A stretch of DNA of 14,490 nt from positions 1 through 14,490 of the forward strand of contig JADJSY010000001.1 of the NCBI GenBank assembly GCA_016711435.1. The letters are read 5' to 3'. Source of the DNA: Lewinellaceae bacterium (GTDB lineage: Bacteria; Bacteroidota; Bacteroidia; Chitinophagales; Saprospiraceae). The position numbers and the translations under genes are program-made. Under the pieces are notes generated by a model, which did not search any database, was not told the origin of the DNA, and saw only the letters and a list, made by a program, of their open reading frames with translations. How positions within the stretch are numbered: position 1 is the first letter of the stretch; each line of letters starts with the position of its first letter. This document shows positions 1-7,996 of the stretch, piece after piece.

Positions 1-350
1 TTTGTTGATGATTCGCATTAGGCGGCTTCATTATTTTTGAATCTTTGACCATCAAGACGGAAGACGGCGAAAATTGGCAAATGGGCAATGGAAGCCTTTG
101 TTTTTTATTCTGGCTGCTAACTTGGTTTTTGGCGCACTGCTGCAGGTCTTCCCCAGCATAGACTTCGGCATTTAACTTGATTGTTGCAATCTACGCTTTG
201 ACTTTCATAGCCAGCTTGGCTGGTGATGAGTTCAATTTTCGGGGCGTATTTGTGCTGGCCACGGTACTGGCCATTATTAGCTATGCTGCTTTTATTTTGT
301 TGCTGAAATTGCAGTTTCCAGTGTGGCCCGCATTTTTAAATCTCAAGTAA
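1..350 (+). pseudogene. tctB: TctB family small permease subunit, 3' part, frameshifted
   Basis: This is the C-terminal part of the small four-helix membrane subunit (TctB, DUF1468) of a tripartite tricarboxylate transporter, which works with TctA and a periplasmic TctC-type binding protein. Translating across frames gives the family blocks in order: a TxKTEDGE-like segment, WKPLFFILAANLVFGALL (about 90-145), LIVAIYALTFIASLAGDEF (about 178-235), then LATVLAIISYAAFILLLKLQFPVWP, ending in a TAA at 348-350. The gene starts upstream of the window. At least two frame changes are needed, near 60-90 and 160-180. It lies 36 bp before tctA on the same strand, the usual order. Family identity is firm; whether the frameshifts are real is not known. 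Confidence 0.75.
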
Positions 351-386
351 TGTTTGCCACCAATTTAAAAGCATTCAAGGATAAAA

Positions 387-1937
387 ATGGATTTATTTAA
401 CAACCTGAGTTTAGTTTTTTTGGTGCGGCATTCACGCAGGTGAATTTGATGTACGCCTTCATCTGGCTGTTTTGTTGTTTGGTACTTCGATCGGCGCTTC
501 TGGGTTGTATTGGGCCTTTGGCAACCATAGCGATGCTATTACCCGCAACCCATGCTTTGCCACCCGTATCCGCTTTAATCATGTTGGCAGGTATTTACTA
601 TGGTGCACAGTACCGTGGTTCAATCCACAGCTGTGTTGGTGAATTTGCCTGGCGAAGCGTCGTCGGTGGTGGACCATATCATTGACGTGGCATCAAACGT
701 TGCGCGCAATGGGGCGTGCGGGCCCGCGCTGGCGGCTGCAGGTTTGGGCTCATTCTTTGCTGGTTGTGTAGGCAATATTGGTTTTGGGCAAAGCGTCGCG
801 GTGCCGTTAATCTAGCGGCGCATTCCAAGTTTGGTCCTGCAGAATATTTTTCACTCATGATTTTGGGTTTGGCTTATGCTGCGGTGTTGGCTTCTGGTTC
901 ATTGCTTTCAGTTGCTGGTATGATTTTGCTGGGTTTGCTGTTGGGTTTGGTAGGTACCGACGTCAATTCCCGCGTGGCGCGCTACAGTTTCGATATTCCA
1001 GAGCCGACCGATGGTTTGGGCTTTATCGTGATTGCGATGGGCGTGGTTTGGCTATGGCGAAATCATTCACAACCTGGGTAAAGCATGAAAGCGAGCGGCA
1101 AGCTCCGGCTGCCATCCGAAGTCAAAGGCTTGATGCCAACTTTGGAAGATTTCAAACGCATGGTTTCCGGCCACATTGCGTGGCACAGCATTAGGCTCAG
1201 CGTTGGGTAATTTGCCGGGCGGCGGTGGCGGGGATGGCGGCGTTTGCCGCTTATGTACGATTCGAGAAGAAAACCAAACTGGAATCCAGGTGAAGTGCCA
1301 TTCTGCAAAGGCAATATTCGGGTGTTGCAGCTACCCAGAGGCCGCCAACAATGCAGCGTCGCAAACTTCACTTGTTCCCCGCTTGCTCACATTAGGTATT
1401 CCGCCAAATGCGGTGATGGCCTTGATGGTGGGCGCGATGACGATTCACAACATTCAACTCTGGTCCTCCCAGGTGATGACCAGCAACCCTGAACTCTTTT
1501 GGGGTTTGATTGCATCCATGTGGATTTGGCAATGCCATGTTGATTATTTTTGAATTTGCCACTGATTGGCATTTGGATCAAATTGCTGAGCGTGCCATAC
1601 CGTTGGTTATTCCCATGGTGTGCTGTTCCGCGCAATTGGCGTGTATTCCACCAACAACAATACCTTTGATATCTGGATGGTGGCGATATTTGGTTTCATC
1701 GGTTATGTGTTCATCAAACTGGGCATGGAGCCAGCGCCATTGCTATTGGGCTTCCATTTTGGGCCCCATGATGGAAGAAAACTTGCGCCGTGTTTATTAC
1801 TGTCACGTGGTGACTGGAGCGTGTTCTGACGCGCGGTTTGTCATTGAAGGTTTGTTGTTGGTCTGATGGCAATGTTGGCTGTGGTGATGCTACCATCAAT
1901 GAAAAAGAAACGCGAAGAGACGTTTGTCGAAGAATGA
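387..1937 (+). pseudogene. tctA: Tripartite tricarboxylate transporter large permease TctA, multiple frameshifts
   Basis: TctA is the large integral membrane subunit (about 500 residues, about 12 helices) that imports tricarboxylates or related organic acids. The start ATG at 387 follows AAGGA at 377-381. Joining frames gives nearly the whole family sequence: MDLFNNLSLVF, GPLATIAMLLPATHALPPVS, AGIYYGAQY, AVLVNLPGEASSVV, GPALAAAGLGSFFAGCVG, EYFSLMILGLAYAAVL, KVKGLMPTLEDFKRM, then PEAANNAASQTS, LGIPPNAVMALMVGAMTIHN, TSNPELFWGLIASMWI, TNNNTFDIWMVAIFGFIGY, LGPMMEENLRR and a basic C-terminus ending at TGA 1935-1937. The total length of 1551 bp is normal for the family. I count at least eight frame changes, several at homopolymers such as the T-run at 415-421. 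All the expected blocks are present, so this is either a gene with many sequencing indels or a very young pseudogene. Confidence 0.88.
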
Positions 1938-1955
1938 GTTTTTCATAATTCAACT

Positions 1956-1990
1956 AAAAAAAGCGGCGTTCTCAGAATGCCGCTTTTTTA
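1956..1990 (+). terminator. Rho-independent terminator after tctA
   Basis: GCGGC (1963-1967) pairs with GCCGC (1979-1983), extended by G-U and A-U pairs towards the loop. It is flanked by an A-run (1956-1962) and a T-run (1984-1989), so it could work in both directions. It lies 19 bp after the tctA stop and before the DUF3422 gene, closing the transporter operon. Confidence 0.85.
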
Positions 1991-2020
1991 TGCCAACAAA
2001 TTCGCGCTACCATTGGAGCT

Positions 2021-3384
2021 ATGAGTAACCATTTGCAACCCGTACAACATCACGTGCAGCATCTCGTCCAGCATCCGCTTCGGTTGCTCTACAACGAAAT
2101 CCACGCCCGTCCGCCGGAGGCGCGCGGACCGCGCCTATCGCCATCACCCCACATCGTGATGCTGTGCAGTGAAGACGAACGCAAAGTCGTCGCGCATGTG
2201 GCCAAACTCTTGCGAGACCACCATTTGCCGCAGCCTGAATTGACCATGACACACACATCCGGATGGATATTGCCACGGGTTTTCGATTGCGTTGGGAGCT
2301 GCATACCGAATTCGTCAATTACACTTTCATGCGCACATTGATGTTGAAATGCCAGAAGTATCACAGACTCAATTACCAACCGCTTTAGGAAGCTGTGCCC
2401 AAGCTTGGTTGGCAGGTTTGCCCGGGCAAAATGTTTCCAGTGCCCATTTGTGGGTGATGAAACAAAACGGATTTCAAATCAAGCAACAAAGCGATGCGTG
2501 GTGCAAAACCTTGTTGAATGAAGACACCTTGGTGGGCTCCAATGTGATGGCGGCTTTGCGCAAGTGTTCACTGATTTTGCGATTCATGCCGATGGCTATT
2601 CACGCGTTTTGGTGTTTGCGGGCGACATGTCACAGAGGCGCATAGGACGCTTGGTTTTGCGATTGATTGAAATGGAAACCTACCGCATGCTGGCTTTACT
2701 GGGTTTGCCTGTTGCACGTCAGTCAGCGCACGCTTTGATGCAGCAAGAAACTGATTTGGTTGATTTGGCGCAGGCTATCCGCAGTTCAGGCAGTTCAGGC
2801 AGTGCAGGCAGTGCTGACCAATTAGACGATGCCAAACTGCTGGATCGATTGACCTTGTTGGCAGGTCAAGTAGAAAGCCAATACGCTGCCACGCATTCGC
2901 GCTTTTCAGCCAGCACGGCCTATTTCAAATTGGTGGACGATCGCATCAAAGAAATTGACGAATCGCGCTTGCCAGGCTTGCAAACCATAAGAGAATTCAT
3001 GGACCGGCGGCTCACGCCTGCACGCAGCACCTGTGAGTGGGCGGCCAAGCGTCAAGACGCGCTGTCCACCCGTGTGTCGCGCATCAGCAATTTGCTCAGC
3101 ACGCGGGTTGAGATTGAACAACAACAAAACAGCCAAGCTTTGCTGTCAACCAGGAACTCACGGCAAGATTTGCAGCTTAAATTGCAGTCCACGGTCGAAG
3201 GCTTGTCAGTGGCAGCGATCACCTATTACATCGTGGGGCTGATTGGCTATGTGGCCCAAAGGGGCGGAAAATGAATTGGCCACTCAGCAGTGAAATGACT
3301 TCGGCTATCGCAGTACCTTTTGTGGCGCTGGTGGTTTGGTGGTCATTGAAGCGCGTGCACCGCAAAATCAAAGGGCATGGATGA
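2021..3384 (+). pseudogene. DUF3422 family membrane-anchored protein, frameshifted
   Basis: This is a protein of the DUF3422 family (about 430 residues), common in alpha- and betaproteobacteria and of unknown function. The start is ATG 2021, with GGAG at 2015-2018 unusually close. Blocks seen in order: HPLRLLYNEIHARPPEA near the N-terminus, FRLRWELHTEFVNYTFMR (about 2266-2335), AWLAGLPGQ (about 2400-2430), VLVFAGDMSQRRIGRLVLRLIEMETYRMLALLGLPVAR (about 2600-2720), a Gln/Glu-rich helical region, and a C-terminal double membrane segment (TYYIVGLIGYVA, then IAVPFVALVVWWSLKR) ending at TGA 3382-3384. Frame changes are needed near 2255, 2335, 2550-2580 and 3268. A tandem 9-bp repeat at 2782-2817 encodes a Ser/Gly/Ala-rich linker. 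Its stop overlaps the next gene's ATG (ATGA), so the two are probably co-translated. Confidence 0.82.
2782..2817 (+). repeat. Four tandem 9-bp units inside the DUF3422 gene
   Basis: The units are CAGTTCAGG, CAGTTCAGG, CAGTGCAGG and CAGTGCTGA. They stay in frame and encode a Ser/Gly/Ala linker (SSGSSGSAGSA) between the conserved N-terminal block and the helical region. A change in copy number would lengthen or shorten the linker without breaking the frame. Confidence 0.85.
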
Positions 3385-4282
3385 AAAGCAAGAGTGCAAT
3401 GCGTTTCTGAATTTAGCCTTGCTCGTAGGTGCGATTTTGCAAATATGAATGCATGGGCAGTCGATGTTCAACATGTTCCTGCACCGGCTAAAGCGGCAAC
3501 ATCAAATCCATGCCCAGACGCAGACGGTGTGAACAAAGTGGATGGTAAATTAGAGTGCTTAGTCATACATACTGTGCGAAACAAAAAATTGATGCTACCC
3601 ACAAAGGCCAGGTGCGTCAGCTCAACAAACATGACAAAGCCAGCACTACATTGTTGGTCTATTTGCATGGCGACAGCAACCGTGGTGGTTTGTACGACAG
3701 GCATTTCAAACACTTCAATGGGTTTGCCGAATCAACACACCGTGTTTGTGGGCATGATTCGGCCTGGCTATGCCGATTCGAACAAAAACGCCTCCACTGG
3801 CAGCAGCATGGGCGTGGTGACAATTACACGACGCACAATGTAGATGCCGCTGCCAATGCCATTCAAGCGCTAAAGCCTAATACAGCGCACGCCGTGTGAT
3901 GCTGGTTGGTTATTCAGGCGGTGCGGCAACAACCGGCCTGATCTTAGGCCGACATCCAGATTTGATTGATGATGCCGTACTGATTGCTTGCCCTTGCGAT
4001 TTGAATATCCGTCGCCAAGGTTGGGCGAAGAACATTGTTGGCGCAGTTTGTCACCGCATGAAGTGGCCGATAAAGTTTTTCAAAACAGTGCATGTCAACG
4101 CCATCACAGGGGCAAAAGACATTAACACCAAGCCCGAACAAGTCACAGGTTATATTCAAACCTTGCAAGCACATGGCGTGAAAGCACGCTACATTGAAGT
4201 GCCCAATGCCACGCATGAAGCGGGGATTTTGGAACTGCACAATTGCGTCAAGTGGTTCAAAAGCCATTTACAACGTCAATAA
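3381..4282 (+). pseudogene. Secreted alpha/beta-hydrolase (esterase/peptidase-like), frameshifted
   Basis: This is an alpha/beta-hydrolase fold protein of about 300 residues. The likely start is ATG 3381, overlapping the DUF3422 stop. A signal-peptide-like N-terminus (MKSKSAMRF, then LNLALLVGAIL) needs a frame change near 3408, and the mature part begins around NAWAVDVQHV. The core reads TTLLVYLHGDSN (strand and oxyanion-hole region), FVGMIRPGYADS, GDNYTTHNVDAAANAIQALK, then the nucleophile elbow VGYSGGAAT (Ser near 3914), the acid region VHVNAITGAKD, and the catalytic His in NATHEAG (near 4213). It ends at TAA 4280-4282. Frame changes occur near 3408, 3570, 3720, 3800 and 3895. The GxSxG plus downstream His supports a serine hydrolase; the substrate cannot be told. 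Confidence 0.78.
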
Positions 4283-4289
4283 ATGTCTC

Positions 4290-4365
4290 TTGCAGCAAAT
4301 ACATATGAAAAATCAGGCTATAGTCGGCGTATTTATTGCCTACACTGCTATTAAAAACATAGCAT
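4290..4365. repeat. Possible Comamonadaceae-type intergenic repeat
   Basis: The gap between the hydrolase and the transporter holds an AT-rich stretch with GGCTATAG, GCTATTAAAAACATAGC and TTTATTGCC spaced along it. It resembles a family of short mosaic repeats I recall from Comamonadaceae intergenic regions (GATAGCT/AGCGCTTGT/AAGCGCTA pattern), in degenerate form. GCTAT at 4348-4352 and ATAGC at 4360-4364 form a small inverted pair. Recognition is from memory and no search was made. Confidence 0.3.
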
Positions 4366-4390
4366 TTAAACCCATGCTTGCTATTCAACC

Positions 4391-5310
4391 ATGAACTCCA
4401 ATCGATTCACCACGGGGTTGTTGCTGGCGCTGTTGGGCTCTATTGCCTTCAGTGGCAAAGCCATTATTGTGAAATTGGCCTATCGCTATGGAGTGGACGC
4501 TGTCACTTTGTTGATGTACCGCATGCTGTTTGCATTGCCATTTTTGCCATCATGGCGTGGTGGGCCAGTCGCGGCAAAGCGGCTTTGACAAAGCACGATT
4601 GGTATGGCATCTTGGGTTTGGGCTTCACCGGCTATTACTTAGCCAGCTATTTGGATTTTGCGGGTTTGGCGTACATCACAGCGTCGCTAGAGCGCTTGAT
4701 TTTGTACATCAACCCCACACTGGTGCTGATATTAGCTTGGTTGCTGTACAAAAAGCCGATTAGTGCGCGTCAAGTAGCAGGCATGGCCTTGAGCTATTCC
4801 GGCATCTTGCTGGTGTTTGGGCATGAATTGGTGATGCAAGAGTTTGGTGCTGGCGTAGGTGCAGCTAACACGATTTGGGGCTCGCTCTTGGTGTTTGCCA
4901 GCGCCATCAGCTACGCGATATATATTTGGCTTATAGCGGTGAATTGGTCAAGCGATTGGGTTCGCTGCGCTTAGTAGGTTTGGCCACCACAGTAGCTTTG
5001 TGCTTTGCATTGTGCAATTCATGTTGATGCGCCCATTGAGTGCTATGCAAGTTGCGCCTCAAGTCATTTGGTTGTCAGTGCTCAATGCCACGCTGTGCAC
5101 AGCATTGCCCGTGGTGGCGGTGATGATGGCGATAGAGCGCATAGGTGCCCGCTGGCATCACAAACGGGCATGATTGGTCCCATGTCCACCATCTTGATGG
5201 GCGTCTTCATATTGGGTGAGCCGCTCAACCGTCTGGGTGGTGCTGGGCACGGTGTTGGTGTTAATGGCGTGTATTGGGTGTCGCGAGGGCGTGCAAAGCA
5301 TGATGCGTAA
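4391..5310 (+). pseudogene. EamA/DMT family transporter, frameshifted
   Basis: This is a ten-helix drug/metabolite transporter (two EamA repeats, about 300 residues) in the inner membrane; the substrate is unknown. The start ATG 4391 has no clear ribosome site. The first EamA repeat is visible as LLLALLGSIAFSGKAIIVKLAYRYGVDAVTLLMYRMLFALP, then WYGILGLGFTGYYLASYLDFAGLAYITASLERLILYINPTLV, LAWLLYKKPISARQVAGMALSYSGILLVF. The second repeat gives IWGSLLVFASAISYAIYIW, LNATLCTALPVVAVMMAIERIGA, SQTGMIGPMSTILMGVFILGEPLN, a GTVLVLM helix and a C-terminus YWVSRGRAKHDA with TAA 5308-5310. Frame changes occur near 4555-4585, 4925-5000, 5090-5160, 5230 and 5265. All helices are recognisable, so the gene is complete apart from indels. 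Confidence 0.84.
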
Positions 5311-5327
5311 AGCACGCAAAATTTTTT
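5304..5327 (+). terminator. Weak terminator-like hairpin after the EamA gene
   Basis: TGCGT (5304-5308) pairs with ACGCA (5314-5318) around a 5-nt loop, followed by AAA and a T-run. The stem is only 5 bp and overlaps the EamA stop codon, so activity is doubtful. Confidence 0.3.
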
Positions 5328-5349
5328 TATTGATTAGTGGAGAGACAAC

Positions 5350-6152
5350 ATGGATTTAGGCATTAAAGGTAAATGGGCGCTGGTGTGTGGTGCCAGCAAA
5401 GGCTTGGGCATGGGCTGTGCCATAGCCTTGGCAGCGGAGGGCGTCAATGTGGTGATCGTCGCACGGGGTATGGATGTCTTGCAGCAAACTGCTCAACAAA
5501 TAATGACGCAACACCCGCAGGTGAAAGTACTGTCGGTGGCTGCTGATATCACCACCGAAGCAGGCAGACAAGCCGCTTTTTCGGTTGCGGGCGGCCTGGT
5601 AAAAACTTTGACATCGTCGTCACCAATGCCGGCGGCCCACCACCAGGGGATTTCCGCGATTGGCAGCGTGACGATTGGGTGAAAGCGGTGGACGCCAACA
5701 TGATCACACCCATTGAGCTCATCAAAGCCACGGTTGATGGCATGGTGACACGTGGTTTTGGGGCATTGTCAACATCACATCCAGCTCAGTCAAAGCGCCT
5801 ATTGAAGCTTTGGGCTTGAGCAATGGCGCACGGAGTGGTTTGACCGGCTTTGTCGCCGGTTTGGCACGCACCAGCAAACTGGCCAGCAACAATGTCACCA
5901 TCAACAATCTGTTGCCAGGCACATATGACACCGACCGCATCGCCACCATGATGCAAGGCGTGTCGCAAAAAAACAGGTCAAGCGGTCAGCGCACTGCGTG
6001 AGTCACGTCAAAACACCATTCCCGCTCGCCGTTTTGGTCAACCCAACGAATTTGGCGCTACCTGTGCGTTTTGTGCAGTCAACAAGCCAGCTACATCACA
6101 GGTCAAAATATTTTGACCGATGGCGGTGCTACGCAGGAACGTATTAATCTGA
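5350..6152 (+). pseudogene. SDR family oxidoreductase-like protein, frameshifted
   Basis: This is a short-chain dehydrogenase/reductase of about 265 residues. The start ATG 5350 follows GGAGAG at 5339-5344. The Rossmann dinucleotide site is CGASKGLGMG near residue 14, followed by AAEGVNVVIVAR, AADITTEAGR, then after a frame change near 5580 the NAG motif (TNAGGPPPGDF), GGIVNITSSSVKAPIEALGL, SNGARSGLTGFVAGLARTSK, INNLLPGTYDTDRI and, after further changes near 5970, 6065 and 6090, RFGQPNEFGATCAF and YITGQNILTDGGATQERI. The catalytic YxxxK position reads SNGAR, so the usual Tyr and Lys are Ser and Arg; that block lies inside one unbroken frame. The end is uncertain because the stop is displaced by an indel; a TGA at 6150-6152 is the likeliest. 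Confidence 0.82.
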
Positions 6153-6182
6153 GGATTTTTGCTTGTATAATCGATAGTCTGT
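6144..6182 (+). promoter_or_regulatory. Promoter of tRNA-Arg
   Basis: A perfect TATAAT (6166-6171) lies 11 nt before the tRNA 5' end. A weak -35 (TTAATC, 6144-6149) sits 16 bp upstream. It overlaps the 3' end of the SDR gene. Confidence 0.55.
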
Positions 6183-6259
6183 GCGGCTGTAGCTCAGTTG
6201 GATAGAGTATCTGGCTACGAACCAGAGGGTCGTGGGTTCAATTCCTGCCAGCCGCACCA
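6183..6259 (+). tRNA. tRNA-Arg(ACG)
   Basis: This is a complete 77-nt tRNA with encoded CCA. The acceptor stem GCGGCTG pairs with CAGCCGC. The D-arm begins GCTC, the anticodon arm is TCTGG-CTACGAA-CCAGA with anticodon ACG, the T-arm is GTGGG-TTCAATT-CCTGC, and A-CCA closes the molecule at 6256-6259. The 3' 17 nt are repeated at 12409-12425, so the gene is the integration site of the downstream element and is regenerated intact at attL. All stems pair, in contrast to the indel-broken protein genes just upstream. Confidence 0.96.
6243..6259 (+). other. attL core (tRNA 3' end)
   Basis: TCCTGCCAGCCGCACCA, the last 17 nt of tRNA-Arg, identical to 12409-12425. The flanking bases differ on both sides (AATTCC before against GGTCC; AAAAATG after against CAAACAT), which fixes the repeat limits. 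Confidence 0.9.
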
Positions 6260-6269
6260 AAAATGAACT

Positions 6270-6300
6270 AAGCCGTTGATTCGTCAACGGCTTTTTTCTT
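6270..6300 (+). terminator. Terminator just inside attL
   Basis: AAGCCGTTGA (6270-6279) pairs perfectly with TCAACGGCTT (6284-6293) around a TTCG tetraloop, then TTTTCTTTTC. This strong intrinsic terminator lies 10 nt after the tRNA and belongs to the element, replacing the native terminator now displaced to 12447-12485. Confidence 0.9.
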
Positions 6301-6325
6301 TTCTGACCACGGATCGGGTGACCAC

Positions 6326-7780
6326 TTGAGGTTCCCACATGATCCGAGTCCCCGCCTGAAACAGAACAGGCATGGCGTCTACAGCATCCGCATTCTTTGG
6401 ACGGACGCAGCAGGCCAGCGCAGGGAGAGCCTGCACAGTTTGGGCACGCGACACGCCACGACTGCCCGACTTCTCGCACTGGCGTTTAATGAAGCCTATG
6501 AGAGGAAACGCGCCATGACCGAAAAGCCAAAACTTCCCAATCTGGAGGAGCTGGTTCGCAAGTACGAACTGGACATGGCCCATGGCGTGATGAAGGCCGA
6601 CGGCGCTGCCGACCATGCCTTGATGATGGAAGCCCTCAAGGCGTACAAAGAGATTCACGGCCAATTCCCGCCCATTCAGGAGGCCATGACCATCGGCAGG
6701 CCGCAGACACAGGCCATGGTTCAGCGCATCCTTGCCAAGTCCATGCCGTTCAGCCAAGCCACCGCCGCCTATCTGGAAGAAAAGCAGCACGACAACGCGC
6801 CGCAAACCTTGGTGGAAAAGGGCCGCACCTACAAGGACTTTACGGACGTTTTTGGCGACCTTGACATCAACCTGTACGGCAAGCCCGAACTGGTGCAATG
6901 GAAAACCGCCGATCTCAAGCGCGGCATCAAAGCCAACCGCATCAACAAGCGTTTGGGGCAGGTCAACGACTTTTTCAACTGGGCGATCCGCCACGGCCAC
7001 TACACCGCCAGCGACAAAAGCCCCGTGGAAGGTTTGTTCATTGCCAACAAGGACAAACTGGCCGCCAAGGTGGAGCACTACGAGCCGTTCACCAGCGACG
7101 AATTGAAGGCGATTTTTTCCAGCGCCTACCTGGAGGACATGCCCAAGCCAGATCACTACTGGATTCCTATCGTCTCTCTGTTCACGGGCGCACGGCGTGA
7201 AGAAATCGCTAGCCTGAAAGCCGCCAACGTCAAAACCATTGACGGCGTGCCCTGTTTCCAGATTGAAGGCGGCAAGACCGCCGACGCGCGGCGCGTGGTG
7301 CCCGTCCACCCGCACCTGAACGCCTTGGGCTTCATGGCCTACGCCCAGCACGTTCAGGGCATGGGGCAAGAATTCCTGTTCCCGTTCACCACCGAGGGGG
7401 CCAACGGGCGCGGCAAGAACGCAGGCCGACAATTCGCCCTGCTGCTGGACAAGCGCGGCATCAAGGACGACCGAAAGGTGTTCCACAGCTTCAGGCACAC
7501 CGTGATCACCCGCCTACACGCCTTGAACTCCAACCCCGCGCACGTCATGCAGATCACGGGCCACCGTGGGGAAACGGGGCAATCTGTTCACTTCAACACC
7601 TACACGCACGACATGGGACTGATGGCACTGGCCGAGACGCTGGGAAAACTGGTTTATCCGCTGGACTGGGACGGGTTGAAAATGCCTGATCCGACCTTCA
7701 AAGCGTTTTTGAACCGCTGGAAATTGATTGAAGACCGCAACGCACGAACCGCCAAGACAAGAAAAGAAAAAACACCGTGA
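6326..7780 (+). CDS. Tyrosine-recombinase integrase (island integrase)
   Basis: This site-specific integrase of 484 residues (about 480 if started at the ATG) catalyses integration at, and excision from, tRNA-Arg. The N-terminal part (residues 10-60) is a small arm-binding domain, residues 140-225 the SAM-like core-binding domain, and residues 255-440 the catalytic domain. Catalytic residues seen: Arg290 (TGARREE), a candidate Lys317, His387 and Arg390 (HSFRH), His413 (TGHRG) and nucleophile Tyr426 (NTYTH). The open frame begins at TTG 6326, but ATG 6339 has a good GAGG (6328-6331) and would join this frame as MIRVPRLKQN if the C-run at 6350-6353 had one more C. I therefore suspect ATG 6339 is the true start and one C is missing. 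It is the first gene inside attL and reads inward. TGA ends at 7780. Confidence 0.93.
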   Translation: MRFPHDPSPRLKQNRHGVYSIRILWTDAAGQRRESLHSLGTRHATTARLLALAFNEAYERKRAMTEKPKLPNLEELVRKYELDMAHGVMKADGAADHALMMEALKAYKEIHGQFPPIQEAMTIGRPQTQAMVQRILAKSMPFSQATAAYLEEKQHDNAPQTLVEKGRTYKDFTDVFGDLDINLYGKPELVQWKTADLKRGIKANRINKRLGQVNDFFNWAIRHGHYTASDKSPVEGLFIANKDKLAAKVEHYEPFTSDELKAIFSSAYLEDMPKPDHYWIPIVSLFTGARREEIASLKAANVKTIDGVPCFQIEGGKTADARRVVPVHPHLNALGFMAYAQHVQGMGQEFLFPFTTEGANGRGKNAGRQFALLLDKRGIKDDRKVFHSFRHTVITRLHALNSNPAHVMQITGHRGETGQSVHFNTYTHDMGLMALAETLGKLVYPLDWDGLKMPDPTFKAFLNRWKLIEDRNARTAKTRKEKTP

Positions 7781-7805
7781 AAGGTGTTTAGAAAGGTCGA
7801 TAGTG

Positions 7806-7846
7806 AATTAAATAGGCTGTCAAGGTACAGCCTATTTAATTTTCAA
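7806..7846. terminator. Bidirectional terminator after the integrase
   Basis: A perfect 15-bp stem (AATTAAATAGGCTGT 7806-7820 with its complement 7827-7841) has a 6-nt loop CAAGGT. The right arm runs into a short T stretch. It lies 26 bp after the integrase stop and separates it from the ATPase gene. A smaller hairpin, AAACACC/GGTGTTT at 7770-7789, overlaps the integrase stop. Confidence 0.75.
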
Positions 7847-7874
7847 CCTTTTGTCAAACATCCAAAAAATCAAG

Positions 7875-7913
7875 CCGACAGCCCCCTGTGAGGGGGCGAA
7901 GCGAAGCGGTCGG
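7875..7913. repeat. Nested inverted repeat upstream of the RepA-like gene
   Basis: CCCCCT (7882-7887) pairs with AGGGGG (7891-7896) around GTG. Outside it CCGAC (7875-7879) pairs with GTCGG (7909-7913), enclosing the direct repeat CGAAG-CGAAG. This G/C-rich structure lies in the 216-bp gap before the ATPase. It could be an origin element, an attenuator or an operator; the sequence does not decide. Confidence 0.5.
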
Positions 7914-7936
7914 AAGGGGGTGAAAAATTGCAAAGG

Positions 7937-7983
7937 TTGACAATCAAAAAAGGATTCGTAAGGTGAATTTTAAGAATCACCTT
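7937..7983 (+). promoter_or_regulatory. Candidate promoter/leader of the RepA-like gene
   Basis: A consensus -35 TTGACA lies at 7937-7942, but no convincing -10 follows. A 7-bp hairpin AAGGTGA (7960-7966)/TCACCTT (7977-7983), followed by TTGAG, sits 13 nt before the first ATG and could act in the leader. No strong ribosome site precedes ATG 7997. Confidence 0.3.
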
Positions 7984-7996
7984 TTGAGACCTTTTC

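Noticed and set aside
1..6152. Programmed frameshifting as the cause of the broken left-flank genes
   Set aside because: The frame changes are too many, at varied sites, and in unrelated genes; indel error or decay explains them better.
6284..7498. 404-codon open frame on the minus strand opposite the integrase
   Set aside because: The plus-strand integrase has all catalytic residues; the antisense frame shows no known motif and is a GC-rich shadow.
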